Below are positions 47,922 through 61,542 of a DNA stretch of 64,000 nt, in pieces. The DNA comes from Xestospongia bergquistia (taxonomy: Eukaryota; Porifera; Demospongiae; Haplosclerida; Petrosiidae). The stretch's first letter is position 1. Every line of letters starts with the position of its first letter. The translations under genes were made by a program, and so were the position numbers. The stretch covers positions 5,722,380 through 5,786,379 of the forward strand of contig OZ014424.1 of the NCBI GenBank assembly GCA_963965975.1, read 5' to 3'. Under the pieces are notes generated by a model that was not told the DNA's origin, ran no database searches, and saw only the letters and a program-made list of their open reading frames with translations.

Positions 47922-50900
47922 ATGGAGTCGCTCGTTCTAAAACAAGGCCTCTTACCATCAGCCACTCATCGTGTTGAAGGCAAAGTTCTCTCCGTTCTTT
48001 ACAATACAACAGAAGAATTTTGTGTTGTTCTTCATTCTAATGGAATCTCCAGGTTTGAGAACGGAAAAAAAGGATTAACTTTAGAAAAAGAGGTCAAACT
48101 ACTTTGGATATTTTATACAAACCAGTTTGACCAGTTTATTGGAGTAGGGAGAGACAGTATTGAACTTCTTGCTAAAGATTTTACATCTTTCTTTCATACA
48201 TCAAGTCCTACACCTATATCATGGTAATGGATGGATGGCCAATGATGGACAGATGGACCCATATAATTATATATAATATTTTATCTAGCTCTCTGTATAA
48301 TACATATTCAGGAGATGTAGTAACAGCTGGACTGGGCAATATTACTGTAAGATTTAACACAATGTGTATATCTCATAAACAATGATCCTGTAGATTTGGT
48401 CCTTTCATCAAGGAGGGAGGACCCTCCTACCTAACGAAGTCATTACTACTGGATTACAAGATCAACAAATATCTCTTCTTCATTTTGAAGATGTTCCTGG
48501 CAATGCTCAGAGATGTTTCGCTGTTGTAGGAACTGGAATTAAGGTATAAATACCATTTACTTTTAGTAATTCCTGTACACTAGGTATTTCATTTAATGAG
48601 TGGGCGGCTCTTACAAGATGTCACTGAACTCCATTCTCGTCCGATATCAGCTGTACTTTTTTTCCGCCCACTTCAGTATCTCATAACTGGAGCTAGAGAT
48701 GGAGCCAGTAAGTATTGATATATATCATGACATATCCTGTACTCATTCTCACTCAGTTAAAGTCTGGACATCATCATGGGATCTATATTGTACTTTTATT
48801 GGTCATCAGTCTCCAGTAACTGGTCTATCTCCATATACAACTGGTCCATTTATCATTAGTGGATCTCTAGATAGTACATTAAGAGTGTGGAACTTAATAC
48901 ATTGTGATCAAGTTCAACAACTAGATCACAATGTACCAGTACAAGGATTAGTTAGTGAACCAGGTCGTAGTACAGTTGTATCATATTCTTCACGACAACT
49001 TCGTCTTTGGTCTGTAAATCAACTATATCAACGAACTACCATTATTGGGTAAACCAGTATTCGTCCATTTATATATGTATCTATCCATCTATTCATATAG
49101 AGCTGACTGTATTGCCATCCATTGTACTACACATCCGTCCATTCCACTGAGACTAGTAGCTACATGTTCTGATGCTACAATACGTCTAATATCACCTGTG
49201 GGTGGAGCTATCATTACTACAGCACTTCTTCCATCTACTACTACAATAACCAATACTGCATACAAACCACATCATGGTAACCCACTATTACACTAGTATA
49301 ATATTGTATGTAACCCACTATTACACTAGTATAATATTGTATGTAACCCACTATTACACTAGTATAATATTGTATGTAACCCACTATTACACTAGTATAA
49401 TATTGTATGTAACCCACTATTACACTAGTATAATATTGTATGTAACCCACTATTACACTAGTATAATATTGTATGTAACCCACTATTACACTAGTATAAT
49501 ATTGTATGTAACCCACTATTACACTAGTATAATATTGTATGTAACCCACTATTACACTAGCATAATAATGTATGTAACCCACTATTACACTAGTATAATA
49601 TTGTATGTAACCCACTATTACACTAGTATAATATTGTATGTAACCCACTATTACACTAGTATAATATTGTATGTAACCCACTATTACACTAGTATAATAT
49701 TGTATGTAACCCACTATTACACTAGTATAATATTGTATCTCTTTATAGAAGAATTATATGTACTAAACGGATTAGAGGGCTCTGTGACTAAGTTTGATAC
49801 TTCTACTAATCCATGTACAGTACATTGTATATGGGAGAGACATGAAGACAATGATATTGGTATATATAATATAATATATTAGTAATATAATATTATTATA
49901 TAGGTTCCTATACTTGTCTGTCACTATATGAACTAGTACTTGATAATGTGAGCCTGTTCATTAATAATAACTTGTTTGTATTATTGTTATCAAAGGATGA
50001 TATTGAGGAGTTGTTAGCTAACGATAGATGGTTATCAGTGGCTGTAGATGCTCAGAAAGTCATTCGTGGTATGGACGACCCTCTACTGAGAGAGAAAGAA
50101 GGTCTTTATCTTCTGCTAGCTGGAACAGATAAAGGGTTTTTAGCAGTACTTAATGACAATGATGGATCAATACAATGTTCTGTTAAAGTGAGTTTATTTT
50201 TTTATACATCCATTTCATTCTCTATGTATCCATTTAATTCCTTATACATCTATTAGGGACATAATTCTGGTATATCCATGATAGAATGTAATCCTAAAAG
50301 CAATTATATCATTACAACAAGTACAGGTACATGTAAACTTAATAACTATTAATAACTACTCCTTATCAGATGAACATGTCCTTATATGGAGAGTATATCC
50401 ATACACTAATCACGACTGTCTTGTCATAATGATGTCATTTAATGTCATTGGAGTCCCCACCCACATGGCTGTACTTCCAGATCGTTTGTGTATAGCAGTT
50501 AATGATGATGATAAAGCTAGTTATTCACTGACAATGTACTCACTAGGAAATATCAGTAAGTAGATATTACAATTATAATAATAGTGGTGTATTTTTTCTC
50601 TAGCTTGTTTCTCTAGTAACCCCGCCCATAATCATACTGAACCTATTACTGGACTAGATGTTCATTTAAAACTTTGTCTTTTTGTGTCATGTGGGGATGA
50701 CTGCACTGTGAGGGTGTGGTCTGAAGATAATCACATTCTTAGGTATCCATGGTTACATTTACATGCATCCATAATACATTTAATTCTATAGAATACTTCA
50801 GCTAGATGCTCCACCCACTTCTGTTGCATTTAGTAGTCCATTTGGTGCTATATCACTTGGTTTACATCATCACTTATATACAATATCACATACAACATAT

Positions 50901-53900
50901 TTAACTGAATCTTATTTAAAACAACTAGTATCTTTAGCTATTGCAACTCAAGAAGATCAGTCTGAACAGCAAAGATATTTCCTACGTCCACTAGAGGAAT
51001 TCTCAGATGACGATCAATTGAGATTAAGACCTCAGGATGACCAATTCCAAGCGTATGTATGCATCCATTAATACATGGAATATTTTTAATACATTGACTG
51101 TGTGTCCATTGCCATATTATTTATCCATTTAGTGAGGCATATCGTGGTGCTCTGTCAAGTGAGGAACTAGACGCTTTAGACAAAGTAGCTGCACTGAAGT
51201 CACAAACTATACAACTTCTATTAGCACGAGAACAAGAACTCTGTGATATCAGAGATGGTAATATTACTGCTAACAAAGTATGTTTATCATTTAATGATTC
51301 ATCCAGCCATTCATCTATTTATCCATCCATCCATCCATTCAGACACCTCAATCACTGACAGTCTTACAACGTAACAAAGCGTGGAAGGAAGTATTTTCAT
51401 TACTTCATTCACTTCCACCTTTAACACTTCCATTACCAACTAATGATGATTTTGATCCTGATACATATGGACTACCAGTGGAAATACCAGTACCATGTAA
51501 GGACTTACTACTAATAAATAATAATGATGTATATACTAATAGTAATGATATATGTACTAGCAGTAATGATATATGTACTAGTAGTAATGATATATGTACT
51601 AATACTAATAATATATGTACTAATAGTAATAATATATGTACTAATAGTAATGATATATGTACTAATACTAATAATATATGTACTAATAGTAATGATATAT
51701 GTACTAATAGTAGTAATATATGTACTAATAGTAATGATATATGTACTAATAGTAATGATATATGTACTAATAGTAATGATATATGTACTAATAGTAATGA
51801 TATATGTACTAGCAGTAATGATATATGTACTAATAGTAATGATATATGTACTAATAGTAATGATATATGTACTAATAGTAATGATATATGTACTAGCAGT
51901 AATGATATATGTACTAATAGTAATGATATATGTACTAGCAGTAATGATATATGTACTAGCAGTAATGATATATGTACTAATAGTAATGATATGTGTACTA
52001 ATAGTAATGATATATGTACTAATAGTAATGATATATGTACTAATAGTAATGATATATGTACTAATAGTAATGATATATGTACTAATAGTAATGATATATG
52101 TACTAATACTAATGATATGTGTACTAATAGTAATAATATATGTACTAAATATATGTATTGGTTATAGATGAGCCTTATCAAAAGGGGCCTAGACGCTCAT
52201 TTTTTCCTCCACTGTCAAAATTTGATCCACCCTATCCTGTGGCTCCTGATGGTTACTTACCAAACTCTGTTCTCTTACAAAAATTGAGAAAGAGTGAAGA
52301 AGATCGACTACTAGCTGAGAAATGGAGGCCTCCTGTTCTCTCTGATAAACAGAGATTGTTAATGGAACAAGTGCAAGCTTTAGCAGATGAAGAGTTAGAA
52401 GAAGAAGAAGATAGTGAACTAATGGCTCGACTTAGAGCAGCCATGACAGCTCCTGCAGATAGTCCCATCTCTTCACCTTCACCTTTACCCTCTCCTCCTC
52501 CCTCACCCCCTAAGGTATAATATGATGACTTATATGTGAATGATCTTGTTGTTGTAATAGAGAGAAGTTAAATCTCAAATGAAAATAGAGAAATTAATAG
52601 CTCCTAAAGTGAAGCCAAAAACCCCTCCTCGTCAACGAACACCATCTCCACCACCTCGATCACCTACTCCACCACCTCCACCCACACCTCTCCCAGAATA
52701 CATCACTCAATTTATTGGACAGCCGTGGTTTGATTCTCTATTTCCACAACCTAATTCAAAGGTAATTAATACATGTTATGATAGGGGTTATTGATCTGAT
52801 ACATCATAGACATTTCCTAAACCATGGACAGTGACACGATTTATATATATTCTCATCTCTTGTCTATCACGCCCACTCGATTCATATACTAAAGCTGACA
52901 TTTGTGGAGTGAGTTAGTTAACAATGATCCTTCTATCCATCCATTCAATAATCTATTAGTCCATTTATCCATCTATTCATCCATTTAGGCATTACATAAG
53001 TTGACTATTCAACATAATCCTAGCAATAAAGATGAAATCTGTGAGCAGTTTATTAAACTGTTATTAACATTATCTGCAAAGAACCTTGCTGAGCGACTAC
53101 TAGTTCTCAAAATCCTGAAATTTATTATTTATTTAGACAAGCTTGACAGTTCGTTAACTACATTATTAATGGGATTATACTCAGAGGGGGACTCTGAAAT
53201 CCAAACACTACTCTTAGAGTATTTTGAACACAAAGGAGTTGAAGATCCTTATCATTACTTCCCCCGAGAAATAAAATCTACATTGACATCATTGTTGACT
53301 GTATCGTTGACTGATATGGTAACAAAGTCTACTGAATGGCTAGATATGTGGGCAGAGGATTATTTTAGGAAACAAGGGGTTAAAATTAGCAAGAAGGGTA
53401 CCACTCGTAAATCAACTAGTCGTACTCAGAGCAGACGAAGTATTAGTCTACCCTCATATGATCCAATAGAAGTCATCAACCATTTCGTGAGAACAGAACA
53501 TGAAAAGGAATTAGCAAAGTATGACATCATGACCACAACTACATTAATTACATTCCTCTATGTAGATGTAAACCAGCCACACCTCCTCCTCCACCTCCCA
53601 AGCCAGAAGAGGATCTTCCTCGTAATGTTGTGGTTCCTCTCCCTCATTTGGACCATCGTGGTCACCTAATACGACTAGGAGAAACACATTGTAGTAGATG
53701 TCACCCTGAACGAGAGACGTCCCTTCATTTAGGTAGCTAATTAGTATATACTAATAACTTTATTATATCCTTTTAGTACGTCATCAATTGGTTGCTAGGA
53801 GACCAGATTGGCACTCTATCCAATTGGCACTTAAGACTCAAAATATTAACCCTTTCCTCACTGAGAAGGAACGCTATGAAACAGAACAGTTAAAAAACTT

Positions 53901-53964
53901 ACGTCAGACAATGATCTCACAGAATCGCCTCTTTTTAATAGAGCAATCTATTCCACAGTTATGA
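47922..53964 (+). CDS. Large WD40-repeat protein, WDR87/WDR97-like
   Basis: Twenty exons join in phase to 1326 residues. The first 800 residues hold WD40 units, for example VKVWTSSWDLYCTFIGHQSPVTGL, IISGSLDSTLRVWNL, CSDATIRLISPVGG, LIWRVYP and SCGDDCTVRVWSE (each under 25 residues, split by exons), followed by an acidic linker, Pro-rich segments (TPPRQRTPSPPPRSPTPPPP) and a helical HEAT-like region (LTIQHNPSNKDEICEQFIKLL, ILKFIIYLDKLDSS, LLLEYFEHKGVEDPYHYFP). WD40 domains followed by such a C-terminal region recall WDR87/WDR97, linked to cilia and sperm. That family name is tentative. A 48-nt stretch at 49948-49995 may be a retained in-frame intron. Two introns (49276-49748, 51496-52167) are satellite arrays. 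Confidence 0.8.
49276..49735. repeat. Intronic satellite of 33-bp units
   Basis: About fourteen near-perfect copies of a 33-bp unit (containing AACCCACTATTACACTAG and TATAATATTGTATG) fill an intron of the WD40 gene. Because 33 is a multiple of three and the unit lacks stops in some frames, both strands show long repetitive frames. Copies differ by only one or two bases, so the array is young. Confidence 0.93.
51530..52150. repeat. Intronic satellite of 21-bp units
   Basis: About thirty copies of a 21-bp unit (GATATATGTACTAATAGTAAT with AGCAGT and ACT variants, written here at 20 bases or fewer per block: GATATATGTACTAATAG plus TAAT) fill another intron of the same WD40 gene. Three of the six frames stay open for over 200 codons. 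Higher-order variation suggests unequal exchange. Confidence 0.93.
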
Positions 53965-54549
53965 TCTTAATTGGAACTATAAAGTTTACTCCATAAAAAC
54001 TTCAAAGTGATTTTGTGAGGTGGACTGATTCTCAATTTTTGACTAGAGACCATGGATAGTCCATGTTCTGAATTAAACGTGACCCAAACCATTGGTAGCC
54101 AAATTGCTTGAATTTTTTATGAAGTTAGTTATAATAGGTCCATGTTAAGTAGTGTAGTTGATGTAGTCAGAAATGTTGTTAGTGTATTAATGTGATGACT
54201 TTGATAACAACAACAACAAAATATTGCAAAGAATGTATTTAAAATTGACAATTTTCTAAAATGTTGACAAAGTGTGTAAAAAACAGACATTTATAGATGG
54301 TGCTTCAACAAACACCATTGGGCACCATATAAACCATTTCTATGGTACCTAATGTACACCATTGGGCACCATATAAACCATTTCTATGGTACCTAATGGT
54401 GATAGAACAAACTATTTAGACACCATTGGTCACAGATCATTTTCTTAAAGTTATAATGAAATAAAAATATCTGATGATAAAATTAACATACAATTAATTG
54501 TGTAATTATTGTTACTAAAACAAGTACTAGTACATGTACATGTTGTAGT
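53965..54549. other. Intergenic region between convergent genes
   Basis: About 585 bp between the ends of the WD40 gene and CHMP1. It holds the 44-bp direct duplication at 54312-54399 and otherwise AT-rich 3' flanking sequence. Confidence 0.6.
54312..54399. repeat. 44-bp direct repeat with internal hairpin potential
   Basis: Two perfect 44-bp copies in tandem. Each contains ACCATTGGGCACC and GGTACCTAATG(G)T, an imperfect inverted repeat of about 13 bases around a 17-base loop, so each copy could fold as a hairpin. Another ACACCATTGG piece follows at about 54431. Confidence 0.85.
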
Positions 54550-55987
54550 TCATGCTGGATCTCGTAGTTTAGCCAACCTAGAGATCATATATAGAGACAA
54601 TAACAATATGTTTGGTAAATACCTTCGTGATAGTTTGTCTTCTTCTTCAATGGTAAGTGTGCCGGCACTAAGTTCTTTATTACTAACTGGATTCTCATCA
54701 ATTTTGTTAATAAATTCTAAACCATTTTCTTCAGCAACTTCTCTCATTAAACTTTCAACCTAAGGTAATTAGTAGTGGGAGTGGCTTGTATTGTACTAGC
54801 CTCATACTCAGGCATTCAGTGAAAGAACATCTGATAACTATTGCTTGTACATGCACATGTAATTATCGCAGTATAATTACAATCCAAAATGATTGGGGTT
54901 TGCAAGTAATTACTTGATCCATCATTAGAGCTACACAGACAGCTCTTCTCAATGCAAACAAGACCTAGCTTGTAATCCATCATGAATAAAAGGGCTTACA
55001 AACTCTTTCCAAAACTAGTTGGTAACCACGCAAATTCATCTTTTCTGTCATATATACCTTCAACTCACAAAAAGCTCAACCAATAGTTACTAGACATTTT
55101 TTTCTTTTCGCTAAATGCCTGAGAGTATGAGGTTAGTATGTACCTGATCCTCTGGAGTAGTTAGTGTAGTTGCTGAAGCCATAGTAGATTCCATTACCTT
55201 ATAAGGAAGTTATAGTGAGAATATATCCATCTGTCTGTCCATCCATTTATTCAGTAATCATTCATTCATTCATCCATCCATCCATCCATCTATCCATCCA
55301 TTCATCCATCAATCCATCTATTCATCCATCCATCTATCCATCTATTCATCCATCCATCTATCCATCCATCCATATACCTCAGTATGTGTATCTACATCAG
55401 CAAATAATCTCTCAAATTTATCCATTGTTCCTGATATCTTCTCCAAGTCCATTGTTGCCATAACACTGTCCAGTCCTTTAACAACTGATCCCATTTGTTT
55501 TGACAACTATATAATACAATGTACATAACATGTATACTATATACTATATAGTATATAACTTGCATCTTTCATCATCATTGCAGATTGAACTCGACTAGAT
55601 ACAGCATCAATTCGAGCTGCCATTCTTAAATAATTTAGACTCTCATTTTTCTTACGAATTGCATTCTCAGCATAAATCCGAGCCCCTTCTTTATTACCTT
55701 GTTCTAACGCCTACACAATATATACAATTGAGATAGTTATTATATCAGCTATTGTACTTTTTTGATTTTAGCTTCTTGAGTTTTCTGTTCCTTTTCAGCT
55801 TTTTTTGCTGATCTTTCCATTTGTTTTGTAGTGAACTAAATAAAAACATTTAAAGAATGGACTCCACCCATCTCTCACTTACCCTTAAAGTGAACAAAGT
55901 TTCTAATAACAAAGACAAGATAATTAAGAGATAATACTAGATAGATTACTTACCATGAAGATCTGGTTGTTTCTTAAAAAAGGCCAT
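54550..55987 (-). CDS. CHMP1: CHMP1, ESCRT-III subunit
   Basis: CHMP1 is a late ESCRT-III subunit that recruits VPS4 and pairs with IST1. Eight exons (55954-55987, 55883-55902, 55758-55835, 55564-55710, 55378-55506, 55144-55197, 54623-54759, 54550-54577) join to 208 residues. Landmarks are [75 protein letters not shown] and the C-terminal MIT-interacting helix [12 protein letters not shown]. Two oddities are needed for a full frame: a 20-nt exon encoding TLFTLR, and an intron after MMKD that begins GC (GCAAGT) and ends AG. Both are normal though rare eukaryotic splicing features. Head to head with DENND11 (137 bp between starts). Confidence 0.93.
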
Positions 55988-56124
55988 TTTGACTGTTAGA
56001 ATACTGATTGTTGTAGTATTAGGGTCAGGTGGTAAACATATGACTTATCAATTGCTGATCAACTGCTCTTCTAATTAAACGAAGATGAGCCACACCAATA
56101 GTAATATCGAAACTGCTCTTTACA

Positions 56125-57771
56125 ATGGCAACTGACGAAGTACTATTACTGGAGGAAGAAGAAATTGAAGAAGAGAGGGAACTATTAGAGGACGTGCAGC
56201 CATTTCCAACCGGAGATGATCTTAAGAAACGAGAGAGTCTTCAAAGTGAACTAATAGATGTTAAAGAGACCAGTAGATCAAGGAGACAACATGTTTTAGC
56301 TAAAGAATTAATAATTGCTGTTTTTGTAGTTGCTTTTGATACAAAGAAAGGTATTAATTACATTTATTATGAAATGTAATTATTTGGATATCAACAGGTA
56401 ATATTATCGAGTGGTCCTACCCCGATGAAGTTAATTTAGAAGGGGTGGAGTTTCGTGCCATGGCAAGTGGATTTCATAATGTTGATAGTGATTTTACGTA
56501 AGTATGAATTTTATGAGATTTTAAAACCTTATATTGACAATGAGCTCTATTGTTGTCTAGTTATTTCAAACACAATCAATTATTTGGTCTTTGTGTTTAT
56601 GAGAAGTTATCAGTAGACAATATTGAAGAGAGAGGAGCTCGTATGAGATCAGTGGGAATGCTAGCTGTTAGTTACTCCAACTTACACACTCACATGATGT
56701 TCTTACAACAACAAGCAAAGTAATTTTGTTGATTTAATTTTATAAAGCTTAGTGGTTACCTAGGTTACGAGTTGAAACGCCTACTTCTGATTATAATCCA
56801 CTAATTCAATATTTTTGGAACATGCAAGCACCACGTCCTCCGCCCACCTCACCAGCTTCATTAGGAACAGCAGACTTACCCCACATGGAAATTACTCATC
56901 CTGAAGGTTGTTTTAGTCAGTTTTTACAATTTTTTGGAGCTAGAGTATTCATTTTATGGAAATTAGCTCTGTTGAAGAAACGCATTATCATATGTAGTCC
57001 ACCTCCTGTGGGGGTGTTGTGTTATCGAGGTATAGATCCATTAATTTAGCTCTATGTGTCCATTTTTGTATAGTATACTCTGCTTGTTTATTGGCTTCAC
57101 ACAATATGGACAATCTTGAATTAGATACTGACAGTAATCCAATGTTCTTTGTCAATGTGGCTGACATAGATACTCTCTCGACATTAGATCATTACATAGC
57201 CTGTAAGTGACTCCATACTAACTCTATATGATATAATTTCATGTCTAGGTACTACTGAAAGTATTTTTCAGAATAAGAGACACCTTTATGATGTCTATAT
57301 TGACAATGAAAATATCAACATTACTTCTGAAAGATTAAGACCATTTTTAAAAGTCACTCCAGCAGATGAACAGCGCTATAATCGTCTGACAGGTTCTCAG
57401 TAAGTCATGTCATGATCATGTGATTAAATGTGACAGAAATATTTCAGAAATATGGCTCTTAGCGTGACTAAATCGATGAAATATAAAAGTGAAGAAGACG
57501 CAGCCTTTGCAAGGTAGCATCTGTCCCTTTTTTTACTATGTAGCCATTTAATTTTTAACCCAATAGATTCTTTCAACATATCAATACAGAGTTATATCAG
57601 ATGTTACTGGAAGTAGCAATGTCATCCGAGGATCATGTGATGACATGTGAAATGATAGATACACTTGGACTTGATGTAAAAGATCACATTTTCTTAACAG
57701 AGCTAGCAAGTCTTCACAGACTCAATGTAACAGTCCAACGTCCTTCAGATGTTTTTTCTTGTTGTATTTAA
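56125..57771 (+). CDS. DENND11: DENND11-like DENN-domain protein
   Basis: Eight exons join to about 433 residues, near the human DENND11 (LCHN) length. An acidic N-terminus precedes the u-DENN part ([34 protein letters not shown]), then [95 protein letters not shown] and a C-terminal helical part. These phrases match vertebrate DENND11 in order. DENN proteins are generally Rab exchange factors; DENND11 has been tied to neuronal growth, but its Rab is not something the sequence shows. Confidence 0.92.
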
Positions 57772-57895
57772 ATATTTCTATTAAATTTTGCTATATTTGT
57801 CATTGTCTTTAATAAAAACATTTGTTGTGAACTATTTGTATGACATAATACGACATATTTTATTGATATATTATATTTAGAATTAAAAGAACATG

Positions 57896-58126
57896 TCACC
57901 ACATCTCAAAATAGTGTGACCTTTGACGACATCTATTTGTATAATCTGGTCGATCATCATATGTCCATAACTGTATGGTACCACCCCACTATAAAATAAG
58001 ATAAATAAAATTTAATGGATGAATAGTATCTCACAGTTGAAGCTGCGAGAGTTGCCACTTGAGTAGGATGCCATGAAACATCACGTACACAGAAATGGTA
58101 TGTAACCAGTTAAAGAGAATAACAAA

Positions 58127-58157
<31 letters not shown>

Positions 58158-60422
58158 TGTATTATATAATGTTTGTTAAAAAAGGATATACAATCTGGAG
58201 ATTTTAAACTTCTCACAATCTCTCCAGTAAGAACATCGTAAACTATATATAATACTGTAAACAAAGGGTTAAATATTCTAATAACTCACTCATTATAAAC
58301 CCATTTCCACAGCCAGTATATATGTAACGCTATATATTTAATAGAGACAATGAAATATATTATTTGATGATATTACTTGTCCAGTGGTAGCTAGAGGTGA
58401 GAAGCGACATCTTATGAGTGTATTCTTTACTGCATGACCAGTGTATGTCATCACTGATACATCACCTTTTAACTTAACTCCACTATCAAGTCGAGCTAAT
58501 ATCATATATTATAATAATAATACTGGATTAGAGGAGCAATACCTTTCCTGGGGATATCTTGCCATCGATAGTCCCAACGTTGTCGAGCTACTTTATCAAG
58601 TGTTGCCTGTGCAGAATAATAAACATTATAATATATTAATATTATTAATTTACATGAATTCCTTCATCGGATGAGAAGTGCCTGATATCCCATAGTTTAA
58701 TGGATTGATCTTTAGAGTTAGTGATAAGGTACCTCCCATCTCCCTAGTATTAATAAAATTAGATAATAATTAAAGGAGCTTACTCTTGAGTCAATAAAAG
58801 TAATACCATCTTTGTGACCAGCTAATATTCCTACTGGATTGGGGTCTATCTCTCGTAGACATCTCCTGTCCCATACTTTACATACTCCATCATCACCTGC
58901 TGAATAAATTACTTGACCACATTCATCTGCAAATGTAACAGCATTAGCATCATCTTGATGTGCATCAATCTATAAATATAATGTTTTATAAGTCTCTCTG
59001 TCTCTCCTTGTCTTTATCTCTTCTCTCTCTGTCTCAGATACTTGCCATTAATGTTCTATCTTGTCTTTCTCTGTCATATACATATAATTTACCATCACTG
59101 GTACTAAAGGGAGGACATATTAAAGAGAGTGATCAAGGGGTGTGGCTTACGAGGCTAGTATCTCTTTGTTATCTCCTGAGAACGTTGCAGAAAATGCACA
59201 AAAATGATCATCAGATTCTGGACGAAGATCAAGAGAATAATGACGTTCCTCTTCACCATAAACATTACATAAGTGAACTAAACAAGTCACATGACTAATG
59301 ATATTCATAGCTCAGATATTATTACCACATGGTGACCATGTTGAATAAAGAAACCAATTTTGATCAGGACTATGTAATAAATTAATAAATAATTAATGAA
59401 TAATTAATAAATTAATAATACCTGAAGGCAGTTGATAAAATGCTCCATCCTACATCACGAGCAGGTACAGTTTTAAAACATTTAAATTGTGTTCCTTCAG
59501 TATTGTATAAATAAAGTTGATTATCTATTATATATAGTTAATTAACTGATCATAATAATGGGTGTGGTCTACCTTGACAAGCACTTATAAATACATTACC
59601 ATTAGGTGAATAATGACCACAAAATACTCGTGCTTCAAAAGCGTCTGCCAAACAACACTGCTGAGGTAGAAATCTAGAAAGAACCATAATGACATCATTA
59701 TGACATCATCACTATAACCTACTGGGATGCCGTTGATACTCTTTCCTTTGCTATGGGGAAGTCTCTGCTATAATGTAACTAATTGAATCATTTTATCAAT
59801 TTATTTAATAAAGGGGTCCAACTTACAGCTCGTACTTTATCATTAAGATGTTGCCTGCATTTTTTATTGACATTCTCTTTTAATTCAAGATATAAGTCAC
59901 ATGAAGGCTATAACAAATGTATATAAACCACACCCATTGACCACACCCTCATTACTCACATCCATTGGTATAGCCTTTAGTTTAACTATATAAAAAATGC
60001 AAAATACTCAATGATTAAATATAGGCCACACCCACCTTCATCTTGTGGTCGTAGACATGATGGTGAACGCTTGAACCTACGACATTATCATAGTATGGGT
60101 ACGTACCCTTATATTGAGTGATATAATTACATTACCTTCTCCTGAGGTTAGACCCAAATAAACGAGCTAATAATTGCAATGCAACTAGACTATCTACCTC
60201 ACTATCAGAGTCCTCATTATTAAGATCATCATACGGTATTTGTAATGGAATAGTATCTTCATGTACTATAGTTCTCATTGGACCACGATCTACTAAGATA
60301 TGATATGTCATCTGACCATTATCTGAAGATGAATCACTGTCTTCATCATCATTTATCCTTTCTTCTTCTTGAGGATGTATTTCCTGCTCTTCTTGCCTTC
60401 TAGGTGAACTAGTATTACCCAT
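57896..60422 (-). CDS. DCAF11: DCAF11-like WD40 substrate receptor
   Basis: DCAF11 is a WD40 receptor of CUL4-DDB1 ubiquitin ligases. Many small exons run from an ATG at 60422 to a stop at 57896-57898. The N-terminus MGNTSSPRRQ fits an N-myristoylation signal and resembles the MGSRNSSS start of vertebrate DCAF11. Later exons encode FKRSPSCLRPQDE, a propeller with FADECGQVIYSAGDDGVCKVWDRR, PVGILAGHKDGITFIDS, GDGRYLITNSKDQSIKLWDI RHFSS (DCAF11 signature), YCGCGNG-like and VRDVSWHP-like segments, and a final blade GTIQLWTYDD. The frame is open upstream to 60578 but the MGNTSS start is preferred. It is head to head with RPL13. I did not fix every exon boundary. Confidence 0.85.
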
Positions 60423-60646
60423 TCTTTCCATTATATATAGTGCTGCAAATATGACATGTTTATTTGTATCACGTGATGAAAGTGTCGACCACGTGGAACC
60501 CGTCTTTACCCTGATCAACCCGTGAGAGACCAAGGCAAGTATATCATTACCAATCTTCAATGCAAACTGCGTAGTCATTTATATATTTTATAAACATATA
60601 TTAAATATAGTATATTTTATAATAGTCTTTATTTAATGCAGTCATC

Positions 60647-61401
60647 ATGACTCGTATGGGAAATAGAGTGATACCTAATGCTCACTTCAAGAAACATTGG
60701 CAAAGATATGTAAAGACCTGGTTTAATCAACCAGCTAAGAAAAAAAAGAGAAGAGTTAAGAGGTTAAAGAAGGCAGCTCATCTGGCACCCAGACCAGCCA
60801 AGGGTCCGTTACGACCTATTGTCCATTGTCCCACAAGGAGATACAACATGAGAGTTAGGGCCGGAAAAGGGTTTACACTTGAAGAGTTGAGAGTATGTAC
60901 ATTGTATGTATATATGAGTTGTATTGTTATTTCTTATAGACTGCTGGTATCCCTCCACGATTTGCACCAACTATTGGTATATCTGTAGACCATCGTCGTA
61001 CTAACAAATCCCTTGACTCATTACAAGTTAATGTACAACGTCTGAAAGAATATCGTAGTAGATTAATCCTGTTCCCACGCGGAGGAAAGAAACCTCGTAA
61101 GGAAGACAGTGATGTAAGCTAATTGTAATAGTTAATACTAATTACTTGAGGGTGTGGTTTCTTTGTTATATAGCCTGAAGCATGTAAACTTGCTAAGCAA
61201 TTGAAGGGACCTCTTATGCCAATCAGACAACCTCGTAAAACATATCCATTCCGTGAAATTACAGATGAAGAAAGGAAGTATAGCGTTTTTGAAGCATTGA
61301 GGAAAGCTCGAGCTGATGCTAGATTAATTGGAGTACGTGAGAAGAGAGCCAAACAAAAAGCAGAAGAAGAACGTCAACAGAAGAAACCTCCAGCAAAATA
61401 G
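60647..61401 (+). CDS. RPL13: Ribosomal protein eL13
   Basis: A component of the large cytosolic ribosomal subunit. Three exons (60647-60892, 60940-61113, 61174-61401) give 215 residues. Landmarks: [88 protein letters not shown] and the Lys-rich C-terminus [11 protein letters not shown]. The region is less biased to AT than its neighbours, as expected for a highly expressed gene. Start chosen at the first ATG, with [11 protein letters not shown] aligning to the family N-terminus. Confidence 0.97.
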
Positions 61402-61542
61402 AGTGGACAAAAATGAGATTATTACTCTTTTTGATGGCCATAAAAATTAATATAAAAATAAAGTGGGCGTGCCATTTTAATAGAGTTGTAATTGTGGGTG
61501 GGGCTGGAGTTAAGCAAGTTACTGAAGTGGGGTGGAGCTGAG

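Noticed and set aside
49241-49882. Long repetitive open frames on both strands (about 157 and 202 codons)
   Set aside because: They are read-through of the 33-bp satellite that fills an intron of the WD40 gene; flanking exons splice across it in phase.
51405-52181. Three overlapping frames of 215-258 codons (repeats such as LLLVHIS and NSNDICT)
   Set aside because: They are produced by the 21-bp intronic satellite with unit length divisible by three; no start context, no domain.
60423-60578. Extended N-terminus of DCAF11
   Set aside because: MGNTSSPRRQ at 60422 matches the expected start of DCAF11; the extension has no support.
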